From Phialophora verrucosa (taxonomy: Eukaryota > Ascomycota > Eurotiomycetes > Chaetothyriales > Herpotrichiellaceae): DNA of 64,000 bases. Within the stretch, counting starts at the first letter, position 1, and every line of letters starts with the position of its first letter. This document shows, piece by piece, positions 11,987 through 24,298 of this stretch. The translations under genes were made by a program, and so were the position numbers. Location of the stretch: NCBI GenBank assembly GCA_002099365.1, contig MSED01000001.1:682001-746000 (forward strand). Direction: 5' to 3'. The notes under the pieces were generated by a model that was given only the letters and a program-made list of their open reading frames with translations, made no database searches and was not told where the DNA came from.

Positions 11987-14257
11987 ATGCGGTCGCCCGG
12001 AGCAATGTTTACTCCAAGGCATGCGCCGCTGAAGGAGGGCCGCTCTCTTCCCGGGTTACCATATGCTGGACCAGCACGGCGGAATCTCCGATCACGACAA
12101 GGAGCTGTTGCGATACTTGTTTTAATATGCATACCTTTAATATACCTGTTCATGTCTGGAGCCCCCAATTCATCAATACAGCCGCAGATAGTAGCGCCTG
12201 GGCAAGCAGACAAGGGATCCGATCCTTACTTTCATGCACCTCCGAATGAAGTCCCCGGGCAACAACAGCAACAGCAGCATCTCTCACCAGGCCAAGCCCC
12301 TAATGAGCACGGCGAAGTACGGTTTGAAGCCCCTCCCGCCGAAGCCGCCAACCCGCGAACCGACTCTGCAAATCAGTATCTGGATTCGTCGCCTCAAAAG
12401 CCAAGAGGCCCTCCAAAGAGCGACTTGGAAGATGAACGCTCCGTCGCATCGAACGACGATGACGCGGCAGCGCAACCCAAACCCTACTCCAGCAATGCCA
12501 AAGGCTCCGGCCTCTCGGGCACCCCAAAATTCCTGTCCAACCCCAGTTCATTCTCAGAGCGTCCGAAATTCGAAAAGGCGCTCGCTCGCGTCATCAGCCT
12601 GCTCCCCGGCGAGATGGAAGGCAGGGACTTACTCCGTCCTGTCGAAGGCACCGGCAAGGAGAAGCTCCGCGAGATGGGTCTGCGCGTCCGGGAGTACAAG
12701 AAGTTCTTCGAAGCATGGGAGAACTTGCATCTCACGTTTGACGAGGAGGGTGGCAGCTACGTCCGCGACGACGTGATCCAGTACCTGAGGCATCATCAGC
12801 ATCTGCCCGCGGACGATGAATTTGGAGAGTCATCCCTCGCGCAGACGATCCACTCGTATGAAGCGTACCGGTACTTCCTCGTCAAGTTCGGCCAGCTGCT
12901 CTTCCCCTGGACGGCGCCCTATTTCCCCGACCACATGACTCTGCATTCGCACTTCAAAAAGGGTGGCCGCGGCATCGTGCTCACCGCCGGCGACGACCAG
13001 GCCCCCTTCCTGCTCACCACCATCCCCACGTTCCGCCAACTGGGCTGCGACCTTCCCATCGAGATCATGTACCTTGGCGACTCGGATCTGTCCGAAGACT
13101 ACCGCTCCGACCTGGAGAGTCTCGACGGCGTCATCACGCGCGACATTGCGCAGATGGTCAACGACGAGGGCTGGAAACTGGCCGGCTGGGCGGCCAAGCC
13201 GTTCGCCATCCTGCACTCCAGCTTCCGGGAAGTCATCTTCATCGACGCTGACAGTCTGTTCTTCGTCAACCCCGCCACCCTGTTCGAGGATCCCGGGTAC
13301 CAGCAGAAGGGGGCTTTGTTCTTCCGCGACCGCCTCATCATGCCGGAGAACAAGAAGCGCTGGCTGCAGCAGATCCTCCCGAAGCCCATCTCCCGCCAAG
13401 TCAAGCAAAGCCGCATGTGGACCGGAGACAGCGGGCACATGCAGGAATCCGGCGTCATTGTCGTCGACAAGTGGCGCCACTTCATCGCCCTTTTGTTCGT
13501 CACACGAATGAATGGTCCAGACCGGGACGGGAACAAGGACGAAGGTCGCGTTGGTGTCTACGACATGGTCTATGGTATGTTTCTGCCTTGCCCCAATTGC
13601 TAAAGAAATCCTCTTCTCTGCATCACCCGCTCCGGCGCCACGTCAACCCCATGCTAACAGCCCCCTGTTCCAGGCGACAAAGAAACCTTCTGGCTTGGCT
13701 GGGAATTGGTCGGCGACCAAGACTACTCATTCCACCAGGGCGACGCCGGCACCATGGGCGTTGTGCAAAAGCCCGAGCCCGCCGAACCGCCGAAGCCGAA
13801 ACTGGTCAAGAAACAGCGCCCCGTGCTCGACGAGAACGGGCAACCCAAACGCGACGAGTCGGGCAAGGAAATCGTCGAGGACTACGAAATCGTTGAGGAA
13901 CCCGACCCGGCAACGGGCCCCGGCGGGCAGCAGCACGACGACCGGCCCGAACCGTCCAACTACACGATCTGCTCCCCGCAGCTGCTGCACCTCGACTTGG
14001 AGGGGAGGCCGCTGTGGTTCAACGGGTGGCTGCTCGACAACAAGTTCGCGGACAAGAAGCAGAAGAAGTTCGGCAAGTTCGAGAACTATCTCATCGAGCC
14101 GCGCGACATCCGCGACCCGGGCGCCTGGCAGCTGGAGGAGAGTAACATGTGCTGCCTGACCACGGACGCGGGCCTGAAGCGCGATTTCTCCCCCAGGGAG
14201 AGGGACGTCTTGAACATGATGATCGCCCAGGCCAAGGAGGTGGGTGTTGCGCCGTGA
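11987..14257 (+). CDS. MNN1-type alpha-1,3-mannosyltransferase (GT71)
   Basis: Two exons (11987-13574, 13674-14257; 99-bp intron GTATGT...CCAG with GCTAAC branch) give 723 aa. It is a type II Golgi protein: a short cytosolic N-terminus, one membrane anchor at about 39-57, then a Pro/Gln/Ser-rich stem to about 190 and the lumenal catalytic domain. The catalytic part contains GIVLTAGDDQAP, LPIEIMYLGDSDL, AKPFAILHSSF and the metal/nucleotide-sugar motif D420-A-D422 in FIDADSLFF, all typical of GT71. Such enzymes add mannose from GDP-mannose to N- or O-linked glycans. A Pro/Lys-rich insert (KPEPAEPPKPK) follows the splice junction. It is converged upon by the SUN gene. Confident as to family, not as to acceptor. 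Confidence 0.9.
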
Positions 14258-14721
14258 TCTGCATTTTATCTCTCTGCGATCTGTAGATCTAGTCCTAGAT
14301 GGAAATGATAGGGATCCCAAATGAAGGATAGAAAAGTTTCATTCCGAGAATATTTCCCTTGTTTCAAGTACAGTTTACGCGTAGCTTGTGAAGCGTAGCG
14401 AGACATCTCATCCAATCGCGTCACGGTGTTTGCGTCAAGGCTACGAGGACGTTTCCGTAGTCTTTGGATGGCAGACAGCGCGGGACCGGCAGAGCCAGCA
14501 GGACAGGACAGGAGGACATTCTTCGAGGCTATTCAGAGGTGGGCTTTCATTTGTAGCTCGCACGACCTGACTGCATTGCCTATCACCTGAAGAGGCTCGT
14601 GCTTTGCTCGAAAGGAAGCTTGCAACTGGTCTTTTTGGCTAGACTGTGCAGCTGGTGGTGTTCAATTCCCTGCGACGGGCTCAACAGACCGCGCGAACGC
14701 ACTAGTAGTACACTTCCTTTT
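14258..14721. other. Intergenic between convergent genes
   Basis: 464 bp of presumed 3' UTRs of the mannosyltransferase and SUN genes. I see no other feature. Confidence 0.45.
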
Positions 14722-16668
14722 CTACGCCGCCGAGTTCCTCTCCGATGAATGCTCAAAGACCGGAACGCCATGCAATCGCACCCGATAAAGACACGTATAC
14801 TCCGCGCCGTAATTCTCAGTGACTCTCACCACGAAATTTTGCGCCGCATGCGCCAATGAGCCTTGGTTCACATCCAACGGGAACGCTTGGACGTGGCTCG
14901 CCTCGCCGGAGGCATCGTATTCCATCCTTCCGACCAATGCGAATGTCGGGCCGATGGGACTTCCAGCTTCGCTCTGCATCTGTCGTATATTCAGAGACTT
15001 CCACTCTCGGCTATCGAGATGTCCGAAGTCAGCCCAGAGTTCAATGACCTTGGGAGTTGAGCCCGGAAGGAGCGATCCTCCAGTAGGATAATTCTCCACC
15101 ACGACTTCAGTTGGATAAATCATCTCTGTGACCGTGACTCCTAACCGCATCATGTCTGTCTGGTCATGCTCCGCATGCGTCCCTGGTGCGGATGAAGCGC
15201 ACCAACAATCACCCACATCTTGCCACGGTGATAATGCTGTAACAGGCGGCTTGGAAACATACCACGACGAGAGAAAAACTCGAAGCAGGACTCGTTGAAC
15301 GAATGCCATAGGCCTTTGCATCGTGGGCGAGGTAAGTCGCGGTTCAACTACTGCTCCATTGTTCGGGGCGAGATAGTTGACTTTGGGAATGACTGGAGAG
15401 GCCACGTCGCCCGATAACGCGTTTGATTGACCGTTCAGTTTCAGGTTAGCAACGTGACTTGAGAGTTCCGAGTGTTGTTTCTGCAAATCATCGATGCCTT
15501 TGTCCACTGCTGCATGTTGCGAGTCGATTTTGTCATTGATCCGTTTCTCAAGATCTCGTAGTTGATTATTGATACTGTTGATCGCTGCGGAGAGCTTGGA
15601 CAAGTCATCTCCGCCACCAAGCGTAAAGTTTAGAGGGACACCACCTGAACCTCGAGTGCAAGTTCCACAACATCTCTGCAGTGTTTGGCCCAGCAGAGAA
15701 GTAGAAAGTGGGTTACACAAATAGTTATTGTAGGTGTAACAGAATAGGAGGCTAGCTCCACCGATGAAAAGTAGCGCGAAGAGCAGAGTTGTCATGATTG
15801 AGATCAAAGGCGAGCTCGGGAGGTTGTTGACAGACTCGCCGATGGCCTTCAAGAGCCGTTGCAGCCAAGCCCATATCAAAGACGCAATTTGTGATGAAGC
15901 GCAGCGTGCACGCTGAGCTCTCTCCGTGAGTGCACTCGATATCTTCCGAGAAAAGGACTCTTGCGGTTGTCGTATTGTGATATTGGGTTTCCGTAGACCA
16001 CGCTCGTAATTGTAGCTATGATCGAACACGCCGCTTGGAAAGCTCGAGGGATCGGTTCCTCTGTCGGACGCGTCATCAGGAGTGCCCCGAGCGGGACTCC
16101 CATCTTCTTCCTGTTCGTCCTCCGGTCTATCCTCCTGATTTTCTTCTAATATCCCGTTCAGTTGAGGATTGTCGACCGAGCTAGCCCAGGCAGCAACACG
16201 TTTGCTTCGGGACGGTTCGGGGTCGTCACTAGCGACAGAGCCTTCCTGGGATGGCTCCCGCGACGCTCTTCGACGAGCCCGTTCCTCTCGAGCGTCTTTC
16301 TGCAGATTTGCACGGGTTTCCTCCATATGGTGCTGAAGATGTTGCTCGGCCTGGTCCACCCCCGCATCAATGGTTTCCGCCATTTGTAGGAGATTCATGC
16401 GGCTCCGAGCGATCAGCTGGGTCGGTAGAACGGGTGTCCTACTTGATCCATAGGCGTAAGACTGTTGAATTTGCACCTCGGGAAGTCTAGGATTATTCAC
16501 ATCCCCATTTGCCTGACTCGGTTGCTGTGATGCGCCGCGAGTGGACCTACGAGGGATGGCATCTTCTGGTCCTAGTGCACTACTTCCGCCAGTTGGTCGC
16601 TTCGCTGGCGTCAAGCCGCGGACTGGAGTCGCGCTTGAGGCTCGCGCGGTAGATCGACGGGGCGCCAT
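14722..16668 (-). CDS. SUN-domain inner nuclear membrane protein
   Basis: A single exon of 648 codons. The N-terminal 280 residues are basic, Ser/Pro-rich and disordered (nucleoplasmic side), with a helical patch around 110-150. A membrane span lies at about 292-314 (MTTLLFALLFIGGASLLF). A lumenal coiled coil follows (about 350-420), then NYLAPNNGAVVEPRLTSPT and the SUN domain: VGDCWCASS, LGVTVTEMIYPTEVVVE, KVIELWADFG, EYTCLYRVRLHG. SUN proteins bind KASH partners across the perinuclear space to tie chromatin or the spindle pole body to the cytoskeleton (Sad1-type role). A 13-residue His/Asp-rich insert after CASSAPGT is in frame and has no splice signals. The family call is strong; the exact partner is unknown. 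Confidence 0.9.
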   Translation of the reverse strand: MAPRRSTARASSATPVRGLTPAKRPTGGSSALGPEDAIPRRSTRGASQQPSQANGDVNNPRLPEVQIQQSYAYGSSRTPVLPTQLIARSRMNLLQMAETIDAGVDQAEQHLQHHMEETRANLQKDAREERARRRASREPSQEGSVASDDPEPSRSKRVAAWASSVDNPQLNGILEENQEDRPEDEQEEDGSPARGTPDDASDRGTDPSSFPSGVFDHSYNYERGLRKPNITIRQPQESFSRKISSALTERAQRARCASSQIASLIWAWLQRLLKAIGESVNNLPSSPLISIMTTLLFALLFIGGASLLFCYTYNNYLCNPLSTSLLGQTLQRCCGTCTRGSGGVPLNFTLGGGDDLSKLSAAINSINNQLRDLEKRINDKIDSQHAAVDKGIDDLQKQHSELSSHVANLKLNGQSNALSGDVASPVIPKVNYLAPNNGAVVEPRLTSPTMQRPMAFVQRVLLRVFLSSWYVSKPPVTALSPWQDVGDCWCASSAPGTHAEHDQTDMMRLGVTVTEMIYPTEVVVENYPTGGSLLPGSTPKVIELWADFGHLDSREWKSLNIRQMQSEAGSPIGPTFALVGRMEYDASGEASHVQAFPLDVNQGSLAHAAQNFVVRVTENYGAEYTCLYRVRLHGVPVFEHSSERNSAA

Positions 16669-18859
16669 GTCGTTTCTCTATGTTGGACGACTAGACATCA
16701 AACAGCCCTTAGTTGAGACTCGATGGCTTGTGTTAAGGACCCAACAGCAGTATCCAAAAGTGGCTAGGTATCGGTCATGGAGGAATGAGGTTTTGGTGAG
16801 GTCACGAAGAGACGCAGTTGCCGGTCTGCTGCTCCATCGGCAGAGGCGGCAATCGAAATGGACCCAGCGACGCCGTCGAGTAAGTGACTTTAAGAGGACG
16901 GTTTGTCAAGGCAGGCCCAATACTTCCAACTGTTGCGCGCCAGAAACGCCGCAATTGATTGAGGTTGTGCTCGAGTCTAGTGAAAGCGCTGTGAAAGTGC
17001 TGTGAGAGTTGTGTAGGAGCTTGAGGAATAATTGAGCTACCGATGCTGGGAGTGCCGTGAATGAATCGCAACAGATTTTGGAACCACTCGATATTGCGCC
17101 TGTGAAAGGTATAAGCAGTAGAATACACTACTGAATTGGGTGGTCTTTGAAGCGATTCTGAATCTCGCTTGTGCTTGTTGTCTCTTTGTTTGGGAGGCGC
17201 GTCGAAAGGGACGCCGGTTCCGGCATTCCAGAGAACGGATATTATGTAAGCGTCTCTCGGCTAAGTTGCCCCCTCAAGCAGTAACCACTGAGGTGCCACT
17301 CAATCTAGATTCCAATCGACTCTCCTGTATGGACTAGATGTTAATATGTATCATAGAAACAAGGCCTGTCGAAGTTCGATATCTGACGACTATTTCAAGA
17401 ACAGGTGCCGCTTCTCACTTATTATTCCGGAATATATCAAGCAGGGCGATTAGACTCCTCCTGCAGCTTCCCCTCTGTTGGCTCTGGCTTCGAACACCCC
17501 CCTCTTCTGAGTCGATTTTAGTTGCTGGGGTGCTACTGCCTCCAATCTTTCCGTTATGTTGCGGTTTGTGGTCTGAGTGGTGGCCAGCACTATGATCACC
17601 AGTTCTTCCAAATCAAGCCAGATCGTTGTTGGGCCGCGAGCTCATGAAAACTGTTCCTGCTCGCCATGAACCACCCAAGCAAAGGAGGACTGATGATATG
17701 AGCAGGACCGCGATCTTCCTCCTCCGGCGCTCTCTGCCAGATTCTCGGCCCTTGTCTCTCGGAGTAAGATGACAGACAAGATGACTATAGGGACAGGGAG
17801 GAAGGACACCAAGACAAAATATGTCACTGAGGTTATCATCAAGTCTCGCATTGTCCTGGAGACGTCGGACCTAGGAACAAAGAAGTTCCCTAGATGTGTC
17901 AGAACTTGGACAGAGTGTCATTTGAAAGCTATGATATACAGGAAATAAAGAAAAGACTTCGAGGCAACATCCTAAGTGTAAACGCTTGCTTGTTCGTCCA
18001 ACAGCTGAGCGAAGAGATGATGTAGGACTCGCCGGATCACGACAGACCCAATCAAGAGATTTATGGCTTTGCTTCGGCGGTCAGTCAGTGATGCACTGAT
18101 TCGAACCTTTGGAGCAAGAGAGAGGTCTGAATCCAGATATTGTGATTCACAGGCACTTCCCGCGCAATCGCTTGCAGGATAAAGTCGGCATTTTTGTAAG
18201 AAAGAGGCCGTTCGTACAGTCACTCGGTACGTGAGTAGGTGCCATGGCGGCTGAGACATGCTTGAGATGCCTGTGAGGCTATAGTCAACCACAGTGGACC
18301 CCAGTCAAATAATCATCGTGTAGAAGAAGCATTTATTGAAAGGGGGAAGGAGAAGAGGGAACATGTGCCTCTTGCTGATCATGGATGTTTGTTTCGACCA
18401 AGCACGACCGCGACATTGTGCTTTTGTAATTTTGCTTGGCTAGAGATAAAGGCTTCCCACGTTGCGTAAGCTGAAGTTGCAGAACCCTTCACCCGCCATT
18501 TGATCATCATACCCGACCATAATTAGAGCAACAAGACTGATCCAAAACATTCAAGGGTGATTTCCACTTGGCAAATTGATGCGAGTTGCTGGAAAGGATG
18601 AAGGATCGTGGAGAAAAGTGATCGGAGTTCCCCTTGCACTGCTAGAGCACTCGAGGAAACTCAGCCGACGGTCTCCAGGTTGACGTCATCACCAACTGCG
18701 CCAGAACGCGCTTTGCTCGGGCACGTCCCCGCAGAAACACAGGCCAGGCATCGAACTGTCAACGTCGCCCGACATTCAGATGTACTTGTAGCTAGAATTT
18801 CTCACATTACAGTATCGCGTCCAATTCGGACATCTCTGCAACGAGTACTTGCGATCAGA
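16669..18859. promoter_or_regulatory. Long divergent upstream region without genes
   Basis: About 2.2 kb lies between the SUN gene start and the PI31-like gene start. None of the short open frames reads like a protein family and no spliced model could be built. It must include both promoters, and a non-coding RNA is possible but not shown. Confidence 0.4.
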
Positions 18860-20017
18860 ATGGCGCCCACCTCGGGGAACGCATTGAGCGCAGACTCCCT
18901 CCTTGATTACATGGTCAAGAGCCTCCCCACTCCACCTTCGGACGCTGAACAGAAGGTCATCGTCAAAGACCCGTATGCCGCCATCGCTCTCTTCTCACAT
19001 GCTTGTATGCTTGCTGTCGGCTTCCGTTTAATTGGCCTAGGAGAAGATCACAAGTTAGGTAGGACGACTGTGGCACTTCATAGGTTCTCAGCACACTAAC
19101 AACAAGTAGAAGCGCAATCGGGCCCTCAAGATACTCAGCCCTTACCAGCAGAATGGGACCAATCTTCCTCCTACGCATTTCGCTACGCGCATTCGCAATC
19201 TTCGATGGAATACCTTGTCAAGGTGAACAGACTCGGAGGCAAGGCACTTATATTTGCGGTTGGCCTGGGTGACGACAAGACGGCATCGTTAGAGGTCAAA
19301 GCCAGCGACTACATCTCCGAAGGATCAATAAAGGAGGCATCGTCCACCTCAGATAAAATATCTGCACTAAGAAACATCTTCATATCCAATGGACGAATTA
19401 CGGACCTTGCGGCTCTGTTCAAGCTGAACATCATTCAGAAATTGGCGCCTGGTATTCAAAAAGCGGGCTACGAAGATTCGGCATCGAGTGTGGAGCAGCC
19501 ACGACGACGCGAAGAAACTCGCCCGCCGGAGCATGATCCTCTGCGAGATGACCATCCTCGCCCCGCGCGCCCATATCCCTTCGATGATCCCTTAGCTGCA
19601 GTACCTCGAAGACCTCACCCGCCGGGAGATTTTCCACCGCCTGGCTTTGAAGATGAATACGAGCTCAACAGACCACCTAGAGGGATGCTACCTGGGCAAC
19701 AGCCCTTCGGCAACATCGGGGAAAGAGATCTATACCCGCCTGGTCTGGGTCCTCATGACCCTCTGCGAATAGGGCCTGGAAGGGGTGGATTCCGTGGCGG
19801 TGGTGGTATGCATCCAACCTTTGACGACCCTTTATTTGGTGGTCAAGGAGGACAACAGCCGTACGATCCTCGAGCTCCTCCAGGTGCTCGATACGATCCT
19901 ATTGGACCTGGGGATGGACCACCAAATCTTCCAGGAGGACCACGCTTCCCTGGAGGTGGTGGCGGGGGTTTTGGGGGCAATCCATTTGGAGGATTCGGAA
20001 GTGGCGACTTTATCTAA
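18860..20017 (+). CDS. PI31/Fub1-like proteasome regulator
   Basis: Two exons (18860-19058, 19110-20017) joined by a 51-bp intron (GTAGGA...AAGTAG, CACTAAC branch) give 368 aa. The N-terminal half has the PI31 fold pattern: DPYAAIALFSHACMLAVGFRLIG, LPAEWDQSSSYAFRYAHSQS and MEYLVKVNRLGGKALIFAVG. The C-terminal half is the Pro/Gly-rich FP-type tail with DPLR, FDDPLF and repeated GGGG segments, ending GFGSGDFI. In yeast Fub1 and animal PI31 this tail enters the 20S core and blocks its active sites, and the protein also helps proteasome assembly or transport. It is cytosolic/nuclear, with no membrane segment. In-frame ATGs further upstream (from 18608) exist, but 18860 is where the family similarity begins. 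Confidence 0.88.
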
Positions 20018-20646
20018 TGTGTGCCTGAAAAGGGTGAGAGCATGGTGATGGCAGTGAATGAATGTATGAGGAATGAGAACTAGACACCCATGACCCCAAA
20101 GTCCAGCGAAGAAAGGCGAGGAGCAGCTTCGCAGACTTTTACAGTTCTTGTTACATTTTCCTACAAGGTTACCTTGCCGTGACCCGTATGAAGTTTCGAC
20201 TACTTTATGAAGAAGAGAATAGAAGGCGAAGGCGCGGTGGCAGCTAGCATTAACAAGCAATAATTTGCCTCTTGGCGGGGGATGTCGATTGTCCGTATTG
20301 CCCCTATTGGGCTAGTCGGTGATTAGGTACATACGAGATTCAAGTTCAGCAGGAGGTATGTCATGGCCCGCGTGAACCACAATCTATCACCAACACTCAG
20401 CCTAACAACCACCTTTTGCAGAGACTCAGCCCAGCTTAGATTCATTCTATATCAATTTTCCTCGAGTGTGCGAACCAAGGGGCCCCTCTCGCTTTAATTG
20501 CGCCGTGACAAGTTCCCAAATTGCGACACAACAACCATCCCACCTTAGCACACGACATCCTGACCGCTCGTCAAGACTCCTGTCCTTACCTCATCCTGCG
20601 TCGTCGTTTACAAACCTCTACACACTGATTCAGTACATGCTGGGCT
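20018..20646. promoter_or_regulatory. Intergenic upstream of PP2A gene
   Basis: 629 bp between two genes in the same direction, holding the PI31-like 3' UTR and the PP2A promoter and leader. No further gene is seen. Confidence 0.45.
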
Positions 20647-21857
20647 ATGGATTCAAAAATGGACGTTGACGTCGGGAAGCCGGCACAGCCTCATGGCTTG
20701 TCTCCTGCTACAGATGCCCAATCAATACCAACCCTGGACGGCTGGATAGAGAGCTTGATGGACTGCAAACAATTGTCAGAGAGCGATGTGTCGAGGCTGT
20801 GTGATAGGGTGAGCAACCCCAAAAGAATCGCAGGACACGGTGAGACTAATTGCAAGCGCAGGCAAGAGAAGTGCTTCAAGAAGAGTCCAACGTACAGCCA
20901 GTGGTATGTCATCTGGCTGCGATCCTAACCTGATTCATTTCTTTAATAACAACCTTTACAGAAATGCCCTGTTACAGTCTGTGGCGACATCCATGGGCAG
21001 TTTCACGACTTGATGGAACTGTTTCGCATTGGCGGCCCCAATCCAGACACGAACTACCTCTTTATGGGTGCGTCGAGACATTCATCGTGAAATTGTACAG
21101 GCTGACCATAGAGTACAGGAGACTACGTGGACCGTGGCTACTACTCGGTCGAGACCGTAACACTCCTCGTTGCTCTCAAGATCCGCTACCCTCAGCGTAT
21201 CACCATCCTCCGTGGAAACCACGAATCCCGACAGATCACCCAGGTCTACGGCTTCTATGATGAATGCCTGAGGAAATACGGAAATGCCAATGTCTGGAAA
21301 TACTTCACCGATCTCTTCGACTACCTCCCTCTCACGGCTTTGATCGACAATCAAATCTTCTGCCTTCACGGCGGCCTCTCCCCCAGCATTGACACCCTCG
21401 ACAACATCCGTTCCCTAGACCGAATTCAAGAAGTGCCGCATGAAGGGCCTATGTGTGACTTGCTATGGTCTGACCCTGATGACCGATGCGGATGGGGAAT
21501 CAGCCCAAGAGGTGCAGGGTACACCTTTGGTCAGGATATCTCCGAGGCGTTCAACCACAACAATGGACTGACACTGGTGGCCCGAGCCCATCAATTGGTC
21601 ATGGAGGGTTACAATTGGAGCCAAGATCGGAACGTGGTGACGATTTTCAGTGCGCCCAACTATTGCTACAGATGCGGTAACCAAGCGGCTATCATGGAGA
21701 TTGACGAGCATCTGAAGTATACCTTGTATGTAACCTCCCTTATCACCAACCTCTTGTTGCAGACACTGACAGATCATTCTTCAGCCTGCAATTCGACCCA
21801 TGTCCGAGGGCTGGGGAGCCCATGGTCAGCCGCAGGACGCCAGACTACTTCCTCTAG
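20647..21857 (+). CDS. pphA: Protein phosphatase 2A catalytic subunit
   Basis: Five exons (20647-20808, 20862-20903, 20962-21067, 21119-21725, 21785-21857) give 329 aa. All phosphatase signature blocks are present: GDIHGQFHDL at 76-85, GDYVDRG at 104-110, the RGNHESRQ block, and HGGLSP, RAHQLV and SAPNYCYRCGN further on. The protein ends in DYFL, the C-terminal tail whose last leucine is carboxymethylated to control holoenzyme assembly. The 45-residue extension before LDGWIESLMD is typical of filamentous fungal PP2A catalytic subunits. It is a serine/threonine phosphatase that works with A and B subunits in the cytosol and nucleus in morphogenesis and mitosis. The last exon is short, and without the last splice the tail would be lost. 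The symbol follows Aspergillus usage. Confidence 0.96.
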
Positions 21858-22616
21858 ATGCAGACGGACCTCTATCCCTGTCCCTGCCTACGAGGCACAA
21901 CGTCCAAGCCACATGAAGGAATGGAAACGTGTGGGATGGACCGCATGATCACGATGAGCGTTCCGAATGGAGCACACAGTCAGCGTGGTGCTTTCCAGAA
22001 GCAGACCCCGGCGCAGGAGAAGAGAAAAAGATGTTCAATAGACATACACCACCATTTGCATGGGGACGCAAGGGGGTGGCCCTTGGTTGTTGACACTGCC
22101 AGCGCAGTGGCTCCAGTGTATCACAAGAAGAGCGGTAATGAAAGTGAAAGTGAGAGGAAACGTTTGTTGTCCGCAGCCCTGGTTTGCTTGCGCTGTCTGA
22201 TCTTGACTTGTGATTCCGCCGGTAGGGTCCCATCTTCGCATTTCCTTATCCCTGGATCTCGGTCACTTGTGTTCATGTGCAAATACGGATGTGGACTTTC
22301 GCTTTGCTACAGTAGTCCTTGGAACGCTTGTTCCTTGTGTCCAGGGACTGTCGGCTCGATTGACAGACGAACTACCATACTGCTGCACCCCTGCCCTTGC
22401 CGCATGCTCTCCTAATTTCACCTCCGACACCCGCGTCATCTGCGTCACGTACACGAATGGATTGGAATGGGCCATTTGATCTTATGTGTACGGAGTTTGC
22501 AATATGCAGTAATGTGCACGATGGCATGAGTCTCCAACCCATCCGCCGCCACAGCCACAGCAGCAGCGGCAGCGAAAGAAAGCCCCGCCTTGTCTACAAC
22601 TCGATCTTTTCGACCT
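21858..22616. other. Intergenic between convergent genes
   Basis: 759 bp between the ends of the PP2A gene and the agmatinase-like gene. It holds the 3' UTRs; open frames here are short and without family resemblance. Confidence 0.45.
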
Positions 22617-24298
22617 CTACAACTCCATCTTCTCGGCCTCGGCCAACATCCTCGCCACATCCTCGCCGACGGCATACTCGCCCTGACTGACCTCCTTGGT
22701 CAGCGGGCCCTTCTTGACCATGATGGTCATGACCTCGTACAGCACGTCGGCGGCGGCCATGGTCGTCAGCTCGGCGTTGGTATCATACGCGGGCGCGACC
22801 TCGACCAGATCGGCCGCCACGAAATTGATGCCCTCGAGGCCGCGGATGATGGTGCGCAGCTCGCGCGTGGACCAGCCTCCGGTCTCGGGCGTGCCCGTGG
22901 CGGGCGCAAAGGCCGGGTCCAAGGTGTCGATGTCGATGGACAGGTAGACGGGGTTGGTGGTGCCGACGCGGTCGCGGATGCGCTTGACGATGCCCGGGAT
23001 GCCGAGCGTGTCGATCTCGCGGGCCTCGACGCGCGTGAAGCCGCAGTAGCCGTCGTTGTCGTAGTCGCTGGGCCCGCTGAGCGTGGTGCGGATCCCCGCG
23101 TGGATCGACGAGTCGTTGGCCAGCAGGCCCTCCTCGCTGGCCCAGTAGAAGTACGTGCCGTGGTTGATGGCAGCTTGCTTGGACGGCGCCCCGCCGAACA
23201 CTTTCGGCTTCCACGTGTCGAGGTGCGAGTCGAAGTGGATCACGCTGATGGGGCCGTACGCTTTGTTGATGCTGCGGAGGAGCGGGAGCGTGATGGTGTG
23301 GTCGCCACCGAGCTGGTCGTGGGGGGTTAGCAAGCACGGACAAACACATGGACCGTCCGGGCGCATAAACTCACCGTGATTATTCTGGGGAGGGTCCTGC
23401 CGGTCTTGGAAATGCCGGGCTCGGAGGCCGACGTGAAGGGTTGCCGGGTGAGCAAGGCGTTGTGCCCGTCCTCGATCTGTTGGAGGGCGTAGTGGTTGTC
23501 GTAGCTGCGAGCGATCAGCCCTTGATGCGTGGGTTGCGTATGTGCTAGGTGGATTTCACTCACGACGTGACGGGGATGTCGCCGCAGTCGATGACTTTGC
23601 CCCAGAAATTGAACGGATTGGACTTCATGGGCCTGTTCGAAGGAAGACGTCACCGTCAGTAGTCCTTCCTCTCTGCTTGTCCGCGCGGTCCACACAAACT
23701 TACACGTTATACCCGCCACTAAAGCCCAGTTTTCGTGAGCCTTGATTCCTCGACACATCCCAAGTAAGCGTATGAACGGGAGACGTACTAGAGGTTGAGG
23801 CGTCTAGAACCTTGTCTGATCCCGCTGGGTCCGAACCGAGCGCCTGGCCTGTACGAGGTGCCTGTGTCGAATGGAGCGCCTGTAGGACCACGAGAGGAAC
23901 GGAGGCAGTCAGCTCAGAGTGCTCCGTCTAGGATAGAACCCGTGGTTGTAGCTTAGCACGCACCGATGAACGCAATGTCGTATTTCTCCTCGTCGCTGCT
24001 CAGGCACGGGAAGTAGGGCAGGCGGCCGAAGGTCGAGATGCCAGAGAAGACAGAGTCGGCCTAGGTTGTTCGAGTGTCAGTCCGTCAACTGTTCTCTTTT
24101 TGTTTCTTTCCCGCTCTTCTTCTCAGTAGTGCGGTGCTCGGCTTCGTTTCTCACCTGGGTCCCACCATCACCTGGCAGCGTGTTATACCACAACGACTTG
24201 TGCGGTCCAGAAACGGGGGTCTGGTCGTGGGTGCCATGTGCCAAAGCACAGCTGGCACACGCCGCCATGAGTGCGGCCGAAACGGGATTGAAAAGCAT
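22617..24298 (-). CDS. Agmatinase-like ureohydrolase, secretory type
   Basis: Seven exons (24155-24298, 23964-24060, 23789-23879, 23704-23718, 23564-23632, 23375-23504, 22617-23312) give 413 aa. It is an arginase-superfamily enzyme that would release urea from a guanidino compound; agmatine to putrescine is the best guess and 4-guanidinobutyrate the main alternative. All six manganese ligands are visible: H187 (GGDHT), D210, H212, D214 (FDSHLD), D309 and D311 (SIDIDTLD). Family text such as FIGAPFDTGTSYRPGARFGP and GGYNVPM runs across the splice sites and confirms them. The N-terminus (MLFNPVSAALMAACASCALA) looks like a signal peptide, as in many fungal agmatinases. One exon is only 15 nt. 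It begins the run of carriers, regulators and agmatine-related enzymes that extends to 41.7 kb. Confidence 0.92.

Noticed and set aside
12830..13480. 216-codon minus-strand open frame
   Set aside because: Antisense shadow of the mannosyltransferase exon, which shows strong GT71 motifs on the plus strand.
22590..23330. 246-codon plus-strand open frame
   Set aside because: It is the antisense shadow of the last agmatinase-like exon; GC-rich codon thirds keep the opposite frame open, and it resembles no family.
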